Positions 50,659-59,862 of a stretch of DNA of 64,000 bases are shown piece after piece; within the stretch, counting starts at the first letter, position 1, and each line of letters starts with the position of its first letter. Below the pieces are notes generated by a model, which saw only the letters and a program-made list of their open reading frames with translations, searched no databases and was not told where the DNA came from. A program made the translations under genes and the position numbers. The DNA lies in the NCBI RefSeq assembly GCF_000189755.2, contig NZ_KI912183.1, positions 2,110,257 to 2,174,256 on the forward strand. Direction: 5' to 3'. This DNA is from Desulfotomaculum nigrificans DSM 574. GTDB lineage: Bacteria; Bacillota; Desulfotomaculia; Desulfotomaculales; Desulfotomaculaceae.

Positions 50659-51737
50659 ATATTGATATTTAGCTCACCTGTTAATTTCAACAACAAATCT
50701 AGTTTGGTTGTGTATTGTGAGGCCAGTTCCATCTCAGCATACTTTAGTTTTTCATATGCTATTTCTGCATTTAATACAGCATCTTTGGTAGCTAACCCAA
50801 CCTGCTGCTGCATTTTGACAACACGTAAAGCCTCTTCAGCTTGTTTCCGATTTGCTTTGATCTCATCATATTTTTTCTCCATGTATTGCAGTCCTAACCC
50901 CAAAGACCTTGCTTGCTTTCTAATGAGATCCTTGGTATCATTTGAAGTATTCTTGGCTTGGTCTACATTCCAATCGCCTATGTCATAATATTTCTCAAAT
51001 ATTTTTATGGCATCAGCAATTTTTGCAGCTTCTTCAGCTGACCAAGATTCATAGGAACATTCAGCTGCAATGTTAGCCTTTGACTCGACGTCAATTTTCT
51101 CTGGTTTAAATTCAATAGTGTCGGTTAAAACAGGTCTAGCACTGATATCCAGGTTAACCAGCTTGTTCAGATCGCTATATGCGTTATCTAAACCTGTTTG
51201 GGACTCTTTTACTGAAGCTTTTGCACTCTCTACCGCGGCGCTCGCATTTAGCAAATCCAGTTCAGTGATCAATCCTTGCTCTTTTTTGGCCTTAGCCTGA
51301 AGAAATTTTACTTGAGCCAAATATTCATTTTTCTGTGCTTGTAACAATAACTGTTGCTTCAGTAAAACATTATAGTACGCGGTCTTTACATCTATTATGA
51401 GTTGTCGTTTATCAGACTCTATTTTCTTTTCTTGTTGACGTTCAGCAAATTCCGCTTTAGTATAAGTGGATAAAACATTAGTATCACTTGGATTAAAGGA
51501 ATAATCAACCGGGGTATAACGTACATATGACGCGGCCCGGTCTTTTAAATAGGTTTTTTTGTCAAGTTCTATTTCGTCATTTTTTAGTGTAGGATTATAT
51601 GCAAAAGCCCTTTTTATTGCTTGGTTAAGGTCAAGGCTAATTTGCTTTTGAGATATGTCTTCTGCAACTGCCATTGTCGGAAATAGAGATAGCAAAAACG
51701 TAAAAAGTATAAATTTTAAGCATAGGAATTTGCGCAT
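50655..51737 (-). CDS. TolC-like outer membrane efflux family protein in a monoderm context
   Basis: 360 residues with a signal peptide (FILFTFLLSLFPTMAVA, cut before ED). The body is almost all helix: ISLDLNQAIKRAFAYNPTLK is the usual TolC opening, ESDKRQLIIDVKTAYYNVLL and LKQQLLLQAQKNEYLAQVKF the first helical pair, LGLQYMEKKYDEIKANRKQA and AVLNAEIAYEKLKYAEMELA the second repeat. It is somewhat shorter than TolC (about 430) and the beta-barrel segments are hard to see. Some Desulfotomaculum-like monoderms carry such proteins. It lies directly behind the S-layer-like gene, so a wall or S-layer function is possible. Confidence 0.75.
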   Translation of the reverse strand: MRKFLCLKFILFTFLLSLFPTMAVAEDISQKQISLDLNQAIKRAFAYNPTLKNDEIELDKKTYLKDRAASYVRYTPVDYSFNPSDTNVLSTYTKAEFAERQQEKKIESDKRQLIIDVKTAYYNVLLKQQLLLQAQKNEYLAQVKFLQAKAKKEQGLITELDLLNASAAVESAKASVKESQTGLDNAYSDLNKLVNLDISARPVLTDTIEFKPEKIDVESKANIAAECSYESWSAEEAAKIADAIKIFEKYYDIGDWNVDQAKNTSNDTKDLIRKQARSLGLGLQYMEKKYDEIKANRKQAEEALRVVKMQQQVGLATKDAVLNAEIAYEKLKYAEMELASQYTTKLDLLLKLTGELNINI

Positions 51738-51788
51738 AGCAGCATCACTCCTGTTTATAGAGAGAAGACTTAACTACTTATTATTATT

Positions 51789-51820
51789 AAGAAGGCCCAG
51801 ACAAATGTCTGGGCCTTCTT
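51789..51820. terminator. Terminator between the S-layer-like and TolC-like genes
   Basis: AAGAAGGCCCAGAC and GTCTGGGCCTTCTT pair perfectly over 14 bp around AAAT, with AATT and TTATTATT flanks. Strong enough to end a highly expressed transcript. Confidence 0.9.
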
Positions 51821-51842
51821 AATTTAGTTAGTTAGCAATCAC

Positions 51843-54164
51843 CTAGTAGGAGATTACAACAGTTCCGTTACCATAACCAACTTGTGCGCCGAAAGCTTCA
51901 GCTACGAAGCGGGCAGGCAACATAGTACGTCCATTGTTAATTTCAGGAGCTACGTCCATAGCGGTTACTGTTTCACCAACAGACAGGTTCTTGTCGCCAA
52001 TAACCAGCTTAACAACCTTGTCACCTTTGGTTAAGGTTACAGTGCCTGTAGTTGCGTCGTATTGGATGTTATCATCAGTTACACCAATGGCATAAGCCAA
52101 GTAACGAACAGGAACATAGGTGCGTCCATCTTTAATATAGGGAGCAGCATCCATTACTTTTGCAACACCGTTTACAGTGTATACGGTAGCGCCAATGTTG
52201 AAGGAGGCAGAACCAGCTTCAGGAGCAGCGTTTACAACAACACCGGGATATACGCTAGCAGCGGTGGAAGCATCAAAGTATGCATCTTCATCTGCACCTA
52301 CGCCATTATGGGTTTCGGTTACAGCAGTACCTTTAATTTTAACTTGAACACCACCCACTGCAACGGTACGATCGATATCAAATACTACATTGCTCACCTT
52401 AATGGTGCTGGGTTGGGTGCTGTCGTTATCAATGTTAATCTTAATCAAGTCGTCAGTATGACCATCTTTAGCAGTACCCTTGTTTACTGTTCCAAGTTCA
52501 ATATTACCTTCAGTAACTTCAACGGTAGGAGTTTTTGCAAATTTAACACCATCAGCAGGAACGTTTAATTCAAGAACGCCCTCTTTCAGAGCACCCTTCT
52601 TATTCTCTTTAATGATGATGTCACCGGCTACCTGGCCTTGAACACCCAGCTTGAGATCCTTAACGTTTTCAACAGTCGCGGTTACAGGAGCAATAGACTT
52701 ACCAACTAACACCTCTTGCTCTTCAATACCAGAAGAGGAGGTAACCTTTACATTGATGTCGCCAGGATTTGCAACAGAAGTATTAACTTTCTTCAGTTCA
52801 ACTTCAATCTTGGCGGCTTTCTTAGGAGCTGAGCTAGATCTGCTAATGGTTAATTCTGCCTTATGCCTGTCGGAAGGATCAACCTTGAAATCGTTGCCAC
52901 TTAGAACGTCGTCCCCTTCCTTGAGGGTAGTATTTAATGTATCGTAGCCTTCAGCAAACTTAGCAAAATCGGGAAGTTCAATGGTAATTTTCCGACCATT
53001 AACCAAGCTACCAGCAGCAGTTTCTTCGATAACCAGTTTGCCTAATTCAACTTCTTTTTCCCCAGCAATAACTTCTTCAACAGATTTAGCGGTTACAGTA
53101 GCGCCATATGCGCCATACTTAGCAACAGTAACAGTTTGGGAAGCAACATTGTCACCATCAATATCAATGGTTACGTCGCCATAGTCAGCATCGGACTCAA
53201 CATCTACATACGGAGTGATTTCAATAATACCACGGGTAGAGGTCTTAGTCCAAGTAGTTGAGCCAGGACCAAATTTAATGGTGATCTCATCATCCGCAGT
53301 CTTACTTGCTAAAATTTGATTGTTATCACTAGTAGCAGAGTTTTTGGTATATTTATAACCAGCAAACCCACCCATCAAGGTAATGTGGTTCAGGGTTTCT
53401 TCGTTAAACTTAAAGCCGTTATTAAGGGTTAAAGTAACTTCATCGCCTTTTTCAAAGTTACCAGCGGTAGCTTCAGTGATTCTGACGGTACCAACTTTTT
53501 GGTTGTTGGAATCGCCAATACTTTCCACATTCAGCACTTTATTGTCACTGCTGCCGCCATCTACGATACGTGCAACTAAAACTTCGCCGCTTGATACCCC
53601 GGAATCCAAACCGTCAATATCTACGTTGAGATCGCCACTAGCACCATCCACGATTACAAACAGGTTTAGCGCAAATACGCTTTCTCCGTTACCATTACCT
53701 GTAAAGGTAACGTTTAATGTTCTTTCGTTAGAGAAAGTTGCTTCAACAGGAATGTTACCTGTAATCATAGAGTTACCGTTTTGATCTTCTACAGTTTTAC
53801 CGGAAACGGTACCAGAAAAATCGGTTTTATAAACGTTTGTATCGTTATCTTTAATGCCCCACCCTTCTTGCACTTCTTGCCAGCCATTAGCGCTATCATA
53901 GGTAGCAAACTTAACACCATCGGGGAGGGTAATTACAAAGGAATCACCTGCTTTAAAATCTTGCGCATATACAGAACCAGTAACGTTGTTGCTATCTTCT
54001 TTAATACTCAGAGTAGATAAGAAACCTTCAAAATCATTTTTCACGGTGATTACTTTAGTAACTTTGTTGTCGGTTACAGCTGCCGCAGGCATGGCGGGCA
54101 GGAGCAGGCCAATTAACATAGCCAGTGTAACCATAATAGAGACTACCTTACGTGCTCTTTTCAA
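51843..54164 (-). CDS. Large secreted surface (S-layer-like) protein with stalk domain
   Basis: 773 residues. TTG start with AGGAGGT 7 bases upstream. Signal peptide MKRARKVVSIMVTLAMLIGL then LPAMPAAAV. Residues about 35-640 are a run of beta-rich repeats with recurring phrases such as 'ItEatAGnFekGdevtLtLn' and 'leeTAAGSLVNGRKITIELP'. The C-terminal ~130 residues are a copper-amine-oxidase-like stalk domain (YIKDGRTYVPVRYLAYAIGV, EINNGRTMLPARFVAEAFGA). Strong ribosome site, long AT-rich leader and strong terminator suggest high expression. No SLH motif, so wall attachment is probably through the stalk domain. Confidence 0.85.
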   Translation of the reverse strand: MKRARKVVSIMVTLAMLIGLLLPAMPAAAVTDNKVTKVITVKNDFEGFLSTLSIKEDSNNVTGSVYAQDFKAGDSFVITLPDGVKFATYDSANGWQEVQEGWGIKDNDTNVYKTDFSGTVSGKTVEDQNGNSMITGNIPVEATFSNERTLNVTFTGNGNGESVFALNLFVIVDGASGDLNVDIDGLDSGVSSGEVLVARIVDGGSSDNKVLNVESIGDSNNQKVGTVRITEATAGNFEKGDEVTLTLNNGFKFNEETLNHITLMGGFAGYKYTKNSATSDNNQILASKTADDEITIKFGPGSTTWTKTSTRGIIEITPYVDVESDADYGDVTIDIDGDNVASQTVTVAKYGAYGATVTAKSVEEVIAGEKEVELGKLVIEETAAGSLVNGRKITIELPDFAKFAEGYDTLNTTLKEGDDVLSGNDFKVDPSDRHKAELTISRSSSAPKKAAKIEVELKKVNTSVANPGDINVKVTSSSGIEEQEVLVGKSIAPVTATVENVKDLKLGVQGQVAGDIIIKENKKGALKEGVLELNVPADGVKFAKTPTVEVTEGNIELGTVNKGTAKDGHTDDLIKINIDNDSTQPSTIKVSNVVFDIDRTVAVGGVQVKIKGTAVTETHNGVGADEDAYFDASTAASVYPGVVVNAAPEAGSASFNIGATVYTVNGVAKVMDAAPYIKDGRTYVPVRYLAYAIGVTDDNIQYDATTGTVTLTKGDKVVKLVIGDKNLSVGETVTAMDVAPEINNGRTMLPARFVAEAFGAQVGYGNGTVVISY

Positions 54165-54413
54165 ACTACTTACCTCCTATTGTTAGTTTTTGAGTTTTAG
54201 TTAAACCCATTTTATAAGTGGGCATTTTGGTTCTGTGCCCTCACCACCTCCTTATTAAAATTAAAGAAGTAAGCCCCCAATTTCTTATTCAATTGATTAG
54301 ACGAAAAAATTTCAGTTTAGTTCCATAAAATTTAATTACCCTAAATAAAATAATTTTTTTGTTATGATAAGGAAATCTATATTCTTTGACGAGTTTTTTA
54401 TCCCTTTGGTTCC
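54165..54413 (-). promoter_or_regulatory. Leader and promoter region of the S-layer-like gene
   Basis: About 250 AT-rich bases without an ORF over 60 codons. On the minus strand a second strong Shine-Dalgarno (AAGGAGGTGG) lies about 80 bases upstream of the true start and could drive a mini-ORF starting GTGAGGGCACAG. CCCACTTATAAAATGGG can form a short hairpin near 54205-54221. Such long leaders often stabilise S-layer mRNAs. No exact -35/-10 pair is claimed. Confidence 0.4.
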
Positions 54414-55901
54414 CTATTTAAGAGAAACTCCTAGCAGTTTTTTCTGTTCCGTGATAACCACTAGCTTATTACTTTCAATTTGTTCGATTTGATTTACACC
54501 TGATTTAATATTTCTGTCGAAAACTATTTCGCCATTTGAGTTTATAATCAATATTCTCCCATCTTTTGTTCCGGCGAGGATTCCTGTACTCCCTAAGTTG
54601 ATGGTGTTAAGTCCACTAATAGGTATTTCCCAAGCCTTATTTCCTCTTAAGTCTACGGCAAGAAGTCGTCCTGTGAGGGGCAAATAAATTGTATTGTCTT
54701 GTATAAGTGGCTTTGCTATTAAATCCCCGTCTACAATTCGATCCCAATCTCGCTGTTGGCCCATTATGTCGTACAATGTAATCATAGTTTTCATTTCACC
54801 AAGCTGTTGGCCTATCAACCCATAACCTCTGCTATCATCATAAACAAAGCATTTAAGATCTCCTGCAGTTGTTATATAATTCTTCCATATTACATTACCT
54901 TTAAAATCAAGTTTTATTAGAGCTAATGGATTTGTATCCAGGAATATTGTGTCATTTCGGTGTGTCGCAATCCTATTGTTAATTGCTATTAAATTCGTTT
55001 CCATATTGCCCTCTGGATTATATTGCCACCTTTTTATCCCTTCATGATCATAAGCCATTAGCATATTTTTTTGAGTAACATATACATATTTTTTATCAGC
55101 CGTTACATCAAAAGGCTTCTTATGCCCCTCAAAATCTGTCGAATAGGTAGTTTTCCACTCAATATTGCCATCTTTCGAAATTTTATAAAGTATCCTAGTA
55201 AACTTGTTGCCCTCTTTAAAATCAGAAGTGGCTACATAAATATTGTGATCAGGTGCATACAAAGGTGTACCGACAAACTGATCCTCTTCTGGTGTATCCC
55301 CTTCCTTTCCCAATACTAATGTCCAAGCCACATAACCATCTTTATTTATTTTTGCTAACTTATTCCCGTAAGGTACCAGTATCCCATCATCTATGTTTAC
55401 TAATTCTCCAAAACTGTTTTTCCCAAGATTTTGTTCCCATTCAACAATATTTTTGAGATCCCAATATCCATCTTTTAGGGTAATTTTATCACCATCTTTA
55501 TCATACTCAGCGACCACACCAAAATAATCTGAGACAGGTTTAAGAGGAAGGTAAATTAACCCTGAGGATATTTTGGGAAGAACCAAACTTCTAAGCAAGA
55601 TATTTTTCCCATCCTGGGTATAGTAATTTCTATCAATGTAAAACATTAATTTTTTATTATCCTTACTTAGCACAACTGTTTTGGTAGCTGGTTGATAATC
55701 AAATTTTAAACCTAAGGTATCTGTTAATACCTTAGACGGAACTAATATACTGTCAATACTATCTTCATTAATTATCAAAGGTGCAGGTGGTAAAATTTTA
55801 TCCGTATTATGAAAAAGATCAGTGGCATAAGCTGGTGTTGAAATGATAATTAAAGAAACCCCCAGACCTGCCATAAAACTTGCAAGCATTTTTTTTATCA
55901 T
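54414..55901 (-). CDS. Secreted beta-propeller (PQQ-like) protein with N-terminal stalk domain
   Basis: 495 residues. Signal peptide MIKKMLASFMAGLGVSLIII to about residue 27 (STPAYA). Residues 35-150 are a copper-amine-oxidase-like stalk domain (SILVPSKVLTDTLGLKFDYQ, SGLIYLPLKPVSDYFGVVAE). From about residue 160 there are repeats with W-x-x-x-L pattern, as in PQQ-like propellers: YVAWTLVLGKEGDTPEEDQF, GNIEWKTTYSTDFEGHKKPF, EGIKRWQYNPEGNMETNLIA, GNVIWKNYITTAGDLKCFVY, GNKAWEIPISGLNTINLGST. Likely extracellular; a scaffold or sensor role is inferred. GAGGGCGCC precedes the ATG. Confidence 0.8.
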   Translation of the reverse strand: MIKKMLASFMAGLGVSLIIISTPAYATDLFHNTDKILPPAPLIINEDSIDSILVPSKVLTDTLGLKFDYQPATKTVVLSKDNKKLMFYIDRNYYTQDGKNILLRSLVLPKISSGLIYLPLKPVSDYFGVVAEYDKDGDKITLKDGYWDLKNIVEWEQNLGKNSFGELVNIDDGILVPYGNKLAKINKDGYVAWTLVLGKEGDTPEEDQFVGTPLYAPDHNIYVATSDFKEGNKFTRILYKISKDGNIEWKTTYSTDFEGHKKPFDVTADKKYVYVTQKNMLMAYDHEGIKRWQYNPEGNMETNLIAINNRIATHRNDTIFLDTNPLALIKLDFKGNVIWKNYITTAGDLKCFVYDDSRGYGLIGQQLGEMKTMITLYDIMGQQRDWDRIVDGDLIAKPLIQDNTIYLPLTGRLLAVDLRGNKAWEIPISGLNTINLGSTGILAGTKDGRILIINSNGEIVFDRNIKSGVNQIEQIESNKLVVITEQKKLLGVSLK

Positions 55902-55933
55902 TTGGCGCCCTCCTTGATAGTTATTTTTAAAGC

Positions 55934-56968
55934 CTAGCCAACTACCTTCTTAAACAACTTACTACTCTTCGGCTTCGGCAATACATTCATCATGGCCAGT
56001 GCCTTGCCTGTGCCGATGGCTACACAGGAAATAGCATCTTCCGCCACGTAAACCGGGAGTCCGGTTTCTTCGGAAATCAGTGAATCAAGGCCGTGAAGCA
56101 GGGAACCGCCGCCGGTCATAACGATACCTTTGTTGACAATATCTGCTGCCAGTTCCGGCGGGGTTATTTCTAATACTTCTTTTACCGCGCCGACTACTGC
56201 TTCCAGCGGCTCTTCGATGGCGTGGTAAATCTGGTGGCTGTTGACCGTTACGGCTTTAGGCAGGCCGGTGATCAGGTCGCGGCCGCGGATTTGCATTTCC
56301 CGCTCGGGAGTGTTTTGGGGGAAGGCGGTGGCTATTTCTACTTTGATTTCCTCACCGGTGCGCTCGCCGATCATCAGGTTGAATTCCTTCCTAATATATC
56401 TGACGATGGCTTCGTCAAATTTGTCACCGCCGACCCGGATGGAGCGGCTGCAGACGATGCCGCCCAGGGAGAGGACGGCCACGTCGGAGGTGCCGCCGCC
56501 GATGTCGACCACCATAGAACCGCTGGGTTCGGAGATGTCGATACCTGCTCCCAATGCGGCAGCCAGGGGCTCTTCTATCAGGTGGGCGCTGCGGGCGCCG
56601 GCGGAGATGGCGGCCTGGCGGACGGCTCTTTCTTCGACGCCGGTGACACCGGAGGGGATGCAGACCATGACCCGGGGGCGGAAGAACCAGCGTTTACCGT
56701 TGGCTTTATTAATAAAGTAACGGAGCATTTTTTCGGTTACGTCGTAATCAGCAATAACGCCCTCTCTTAAAGGGCGGGTGGCCACAATATTGCCGGGCGT
56801 ACGGCCCAGCATGCGGCGGGCTTCTTCGCCTACGGCGATGATGCGGCCGGTGTCTTTGTTTATGGCTACCACCGAGGGTTCACGAAGTACGATGCCTTTT
56901 CCTTTAACATAGACCAGGACGCTGGCGGTGCCCAGGTCTACTCCGATGTCGGAGCTTAGTCCAAACAT
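55934..56968 (-). CDS. mbl: MreB/Mbl-type actin homologue
   Basis: 344 residues from the ATG at 56968 with GGGAGG 9 bases upstream (the ORF goes six codons further). Actin-fold nucleotide motifs: [40 protein letters not shown] (phosphate 1), [20 protein letters not shown] (phosphate 2) and [20 protein letters not shown] (adenosine). Guides side-wall peptidoglycan synthesis under the membrane. Position next to spoIIID, downstream of atp-murA-spoIID-spoIIQ, is that of mbl in Bacillus and relatives, hence the symbol; MreB and Mbl cannot be told apart by sequence here. Confidence 0.93.
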   Translation of the reverse strand: MFGLSSDIGVDLGTASVLVYVKGKGIVLREPSVVAINKDTGRIIAVGEEARRMLGRTPGNIVATRPLREGVIADYDVTEKMLRYFINKANGKRWFFRPRVMVCIPSGVTGVEERAVRQAAISAGARSAHLIEEPLAAALGAGIDISEPSGSMVVDIGGGTSDVAVLSLGGIVCSRSIRVGGDKFDEAIVRYIRKEFNLMIGERTGEEIKVEIATAFPQNTPEREMQIRGRDLITGLPKAVTVNSHQIYHAIEEPLEAVVGAVKEVLEITPPELAADIVNKGIVMTGGGSLLHGLDSLISEETGLPVYVAEDAISCVAIGTGKALAMMNVLPKPKSSKLFKKVVG

Positions 56969-56999
56969 GTTCTTGTTTCCTCCCATGCTTCTTTTGTAT

Positions 57000-57214
57000 G
57001 TCCATGCGTTAGTGCGGTGTACGAAGAGCTATTGTTATTGGCCATTAGCTGTTGGCTATTGGCTTTTGGCTTTTTGTATAGGTATTTCTTTGGGGTATTG
57101 GTTGTCCACTATTGTGCAAAGAAAAAACAGGATGACAGATTTCTTTTTAACAGTGGTAAGTTCTATCTTTCCTGCTAAAATTCCTCTTTATTTTTATAAT
57201 TTAACATGTTTGGA
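57000..57214. repeat. Degenerate TTGGCT-type repeats between mbl and spoIIID
   Basis: Runs such as GGCCATTAGCTGTTGGCTAT and GGCTTTTGGCTTTTTG (57040-57075), followed by TTTCTTTGGGGTATTGG. The same kind of sequence fills the gaps at 58490-58540, 59625-59690, 61175-61215 and 63195-63235. No gene seen. Confidence 0.7.
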
Positions 57215-57466
57215 TTAGATTATTTCTTTGTACTTGCGCCGGGTGGCTTCGCCACCTCTCAGGTGGCGCTCTGCTTTGTTTTCATCCAGGATTGCTTTTA
57301 CTTCCTGGGCCAGTTGTTTATTTAGGGACGGGAGCCTTTCGGTCATGTCTTTATGGACTGTGCTTTTGCTGACCTGGAAAACCTGGGCGGCTTTGCGAAC
57401 GGTGGCCTTTGTCTCCAGGATATAAGCACATATGTCCAGCACCCGCTTTTGGATGTAGTCTTGCAT
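57215..57466 (-). CDS. spoIIID: Stage III sporulation transcriptional regulator SpoIIID
   Basis: 83 residues from the ATG at 57466 (GAGGTAGGGG just upstream), as in B. subtilis SpoIIID. MQDYIQKRVLDICAYILETK and the helix-turn-helix ATVRKAAQVFQVSKSTVHKD followed by MTERLPSLNKQLAQEVKAIL are diagnostic; a basic C-terminal helix HLRGGEATRRKYK supports DNA binding. Mother-cell regulator that modulates sigma-E-dependent genes. It supports an endospore-forming host. Confidence 0.96.
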   Translation of the reverse strand: MQDYIQKRVLDICAYILETKATVRKAAQVFQVSKSTVHKDMTERLPSLNKQLAQEVKAILDENKAERHLRGGEATRRKYKEII

Positions 57467-57670
57467 TCCCCTACCTCCCATTTCGGTCATCGGGCGTCGG
57501 TCATCGGACGTCAGTTAAAAACTTGTTCTTCTGGTTATCTTTTTTTGTTGAGTGACCTTGCCGAGCTTGGTTTTTTTATAAATATATGCGGGGGGGTGGG
57601 AGAAATGTCACAAAATAAAAAGAAAAAGGCCTATATTTGGCCATTTGGATAAGCAATGTCAAGCTATTAT

Positions 57671-58381
57671 TTATTTCCAGTAAATATTGGGGTCTATTGG
57701 TTTGCCGTACCTGGTTACTTTTAAGTACAGGTGGTTTTCTAATACTCCGTCCGTTCTTTGGTATTGGCCAAGGGTGCCCAGCACGGCACCGGCAGCTAAT
57801 TTTTGTCCGGCTTTGACTTGTACCTGGTCCAAACCACTGTAGCTGGATTGCCAGCCGTTGCCGTGGTCGATGTTTACTTGCCTGGTGCCTTGTTCACCTG
57901 AGGCAACCAGGGTTACGGTGCCGGGCATGATTACTTTTACTTCGGCACCGGGTTTAGCCCCCAGGGCCACACCGGTGTTATAGCGGTAGTCTTTAAATAC
58001 TTGGGAGAAGGTCATGCCCACGTTGGTCAGTACCGGCCCCATGACGGGTTTAACCATTTCTTCGGGTTTGACTTCTACCGGGGCCAGGCCGGGCCTGGTC
58101 TGGTTTTGGGCTGCCTGGTTATTGTTGTTTTGCCGGCAAGGGGGTTGGCCCTGCGGGCAATTAGTTGGCAGGGTTCCTTTATTGATGGTTACTACTTCAC
58201 CGGTATTTGGTGCTTTTTGCCAGGCGTAGAAGCCATAGGCCGACAGCAGTGAAACAGCAGCCACCAGAACAATGGTAATTACGGCGTATAGGCGGTTGCC
58301 GCCAAACAGCCATTTTTTCAGCCATTCGCGGAATTTCCGGATGGGGTCCTGGCCCCGCAGGGTGTCTTCAAAGGGCCACAT
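57671..58381 (-). CDS. spoIIQ: SpoIIQ-like forespore membrane protein, degenerate M23 domain
   Basis: 236 residues from the ATG at 58381 (GAGGTGATCC upstream). One membrane helix (LYAVITIVLVAAVSLLSAYG) after a basic, cytosolic N-terminus; then a Gln/Asn-rich linker and a LytM/M23 domain: VALGAKPGAEVKVIMPGTVT, RQVNIDHGNGWQSSYSGLDQ and ENHLYLKVTRYGKPIDPN. The zinc-binding H-x3-D and H-x-H pairs of active M23 enzymes are lacking (G-V-A-L-G and H-L-Y instead), as in B. subtilis SpoIIQ. It would anchor the forespore side of the engulfment channel with SpoIIIAH. Placed next to spoIID and spoIIID. Confidence 0.85.
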   Translation of the reverse strand: MWPFEDTLRGQDPIRKFREWLKKWLFGGNRLYAVITIVLVAAVSLLSAYGFYAWQKAPNTGEVVTINKGTLPTNCPQGQPPCRQNNNNQAAQNQTRPGLAPVEVKPEEMVKPVMGPVLTNVGMTFSQVFKDYRYNTGVALGAKPGAEVKVIMPGTVTLVASGEQGTRQVNIDHGNGWQSSYSGLDQVQVKAGQKLAAGAVLGTLGQYQRTDGVLENHLYLKVTRYGKPIDPNIYWK

Positions 58382-58426
58382 TTGGATCACCTCGTTATTG
58401 TTGCTTCTTAGTTGAAGTATAACCAA

Positions 58427-58651
58427 GTCGAGGGGATTCCATACATTTTGGATGTTCGCTGTTCGTCTTTTGGGTATTCCTCTGGGGTCAGCTATTGGCT
58501 ATTGGCTTTTGGCTGTTGGCTTTTGGTCTCTTGGGCATTTCTTTGGGGTCTTGACTTATGCTGTATTTCTTTTGGGTCCTGTTGTTGGTTGTTGGGTTGC
58601 TTGTTTTTCTTTGGGGTCTTTCACTGATAGCTGGACCATCTTGTAGAGCAA
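58427..58651. repeat. Intergenic degenerate repeats, with an 81-bp block shared with 59674-59754
   Basis: Contains GGCTATTGGCTTTTGGCTGT runs and the 81-bp block 58541-58621, which recurs at 59674-59754 with one difference. No gene. Confidence 0.8.
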
Positions 58652-59602
58652 TCAATTCATTTTTTCTATTTCTACTCCTGTGTAGTAGTGTTTTAGGATT
58701 TCTTTGTAGTTTTTGCCGTGTTGGGCGTAGCCTTTGGCGCCGTATTGGCACATGCCTACGCCGTGGCCGTAGCCTTTGGTGATGAAGGTTATTTTGTCAC
58801 CCTGCAGTTTCCAGCTTATTCTGGTGGATCTCAGGTTCAGCAGTTCTCTCAGCAGGGTGGCGGGGTAGGTTTTGTTGCCTATTTTTATTTCTTTGGGCCG
58901 GCCGGTGGTTGTTTCTGCCGTGATCATTACCGCCCTGGCCCGGTTGCCGGCGGTTACCGGGATGGCGGACAGGTTGGTTTTTAGTTTTTTATCCAGCTCG
59001 GCCAGGGTGTAGGTTACTTGTCTTTCCGGGTTGGGGTCGGCACAGTAGGGGCAGTCTACTCCTTTCAGGTAGGGGGTGGCTGCTACCCATACGTTTTCGG
59101 CGCTTTCGGTGCCGCCGCCGCAGGAGGCATGGTAGGCAGGAATGATTAGTTGGTTGTGGTAGGTTAGGACTTCTCCTTTGGTGGTGTCCACGGCCCATTT
59201 TATTTTGTAGTAGTATTCCAGGGTTCTGACTTTGCCCCATCTTTTTTCCATTTCCGCCCGGGAAATCCAGGCTTGTCCTTCCCTGGGGTCGCTGGATACA
59301 TCGGCCCCGGGGTGCTCAGAGTTGGCTACGCCGCCCGGGGCCAGGCGCTGCATGATGTAGGTTCGGGCGGCTACGGCCTGGGCCTTCAGGGCTTCCATTG
59401 GAAATTCAGCGGGCATTTCGGCAGCCACTACTCCCACCAGGTATTCTTCCAGGGGCAGGGATTCAATTTTGCCTGTTTCGTGGTTGTATAGTTTGACGGT
59501 GGGGGGGGCGGATTTTATTTGGGGTCGGCGGTTTTGGTTTGTGCTATTAACTATGGTGATAGTTATGGCCAGTAGGGTTAGTAGTAGGAGGAATCGTTTC
59601 AT
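58652..59602 (-). CDS. spoIID: Stage II sporulation protein D (SpoIID), lytic transglycosylase
   Basis: 316 residues. N-terminal anchor FLLLLTLLAITITIVNST. SpoIID core: LPLEEYLVGVVAAEMPAEFP then MEALKAQAVAARTYIMQRLA holds the catalytic Glu; ISRAEMEKRWGKVRT and AYHASCGGGTESAENVWVAA with the Cys/His pairs (CPYC) are typical; the end YGHGVGMCQYGAKGYAQHGK is the signature of the family. It cuts septal peptidoglycan during engulfment with SpoIIM and SpoIIP. It lies between murA and spoIIQ, as in many Firmicutes. Confidence 0.95.
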   Translation of the reverse strand: MKRFLLLLTLLAITITIVNSTNQNRRPQIKSAPPTVKLYNHETGKIESLPLEEYLVGVVAAEMPAEFPMEALKAQAVAARTYIMQRLAPGGVANSEHPGADVSSDPREGQAWISRAEMEKRWGKVRTLEYYYKIKWAVDTTKGEVLTYHNQLIIPAYHASCGGGTESAENVWVAATPYLKGVDCPYCADPNPERQVTYTLAELDKKLKTNLSAIPVTAGNRARAVMITAETTTGRPKEIKIGNKTYPATLLRELLNLRSTRISWKLQGDKITFITKGYGHGVGMCQYGAKGYAQHGKNYKEILKHYYTGVEIEKMN

Positions 59603-59806
59603 TTCTTATTCCGCCTTTCTTTGGGGTCTCGCTGTTCGCTGTTCGCTTTTCGCTATTCGTCTTTTGGGTATTCCTTTGGGGTCTTGACTTATGCTGTATT
59701 TCTTTTGGGTCCTGTTGTTGGTTGTTGGTTTGCTTGTTTTTCTTTGGGGTCTTTTTCTGAGGGCTGACAGCTTGACCGCATAGGAATACCATTTAGTCTA
59801 TACATA
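59603..59806. repeat. Intergenic degenerate repeats, second copy of the 81-bp block
   Basis: GTTCGCTTTTCGCTATTCGT-type runs (59637-59660) and the block 59674-59754 (one mismatch to 58541-58621). No gene. Confidence 0.8.
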
Positions 59807-59843
59807 TGAAAAGAGGTGGAAGTTTATTCCACCTCTTTTCATC
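59807..59843. terminator. Terminator after murA
   Basis: ATGAAAAGAGGTGGAA and TTCCACCTCTTTTCAT pair perfectly over 16 bp with a 5-base loop. The T-run is inside the arm, so it may act in both directions. Confidence 0.75.
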
Positions 59844-59862
59844 TTCTGCTATTTTTCTTCTA

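Noticed and set aside
56222-56770. Plus-strand ORF of 182 codons rich in Asp, Gly and Ala
   Set aside because: Antisense to the mbl-like gene; the Asp/Gly/Ala composition is a mirror of its codon use.
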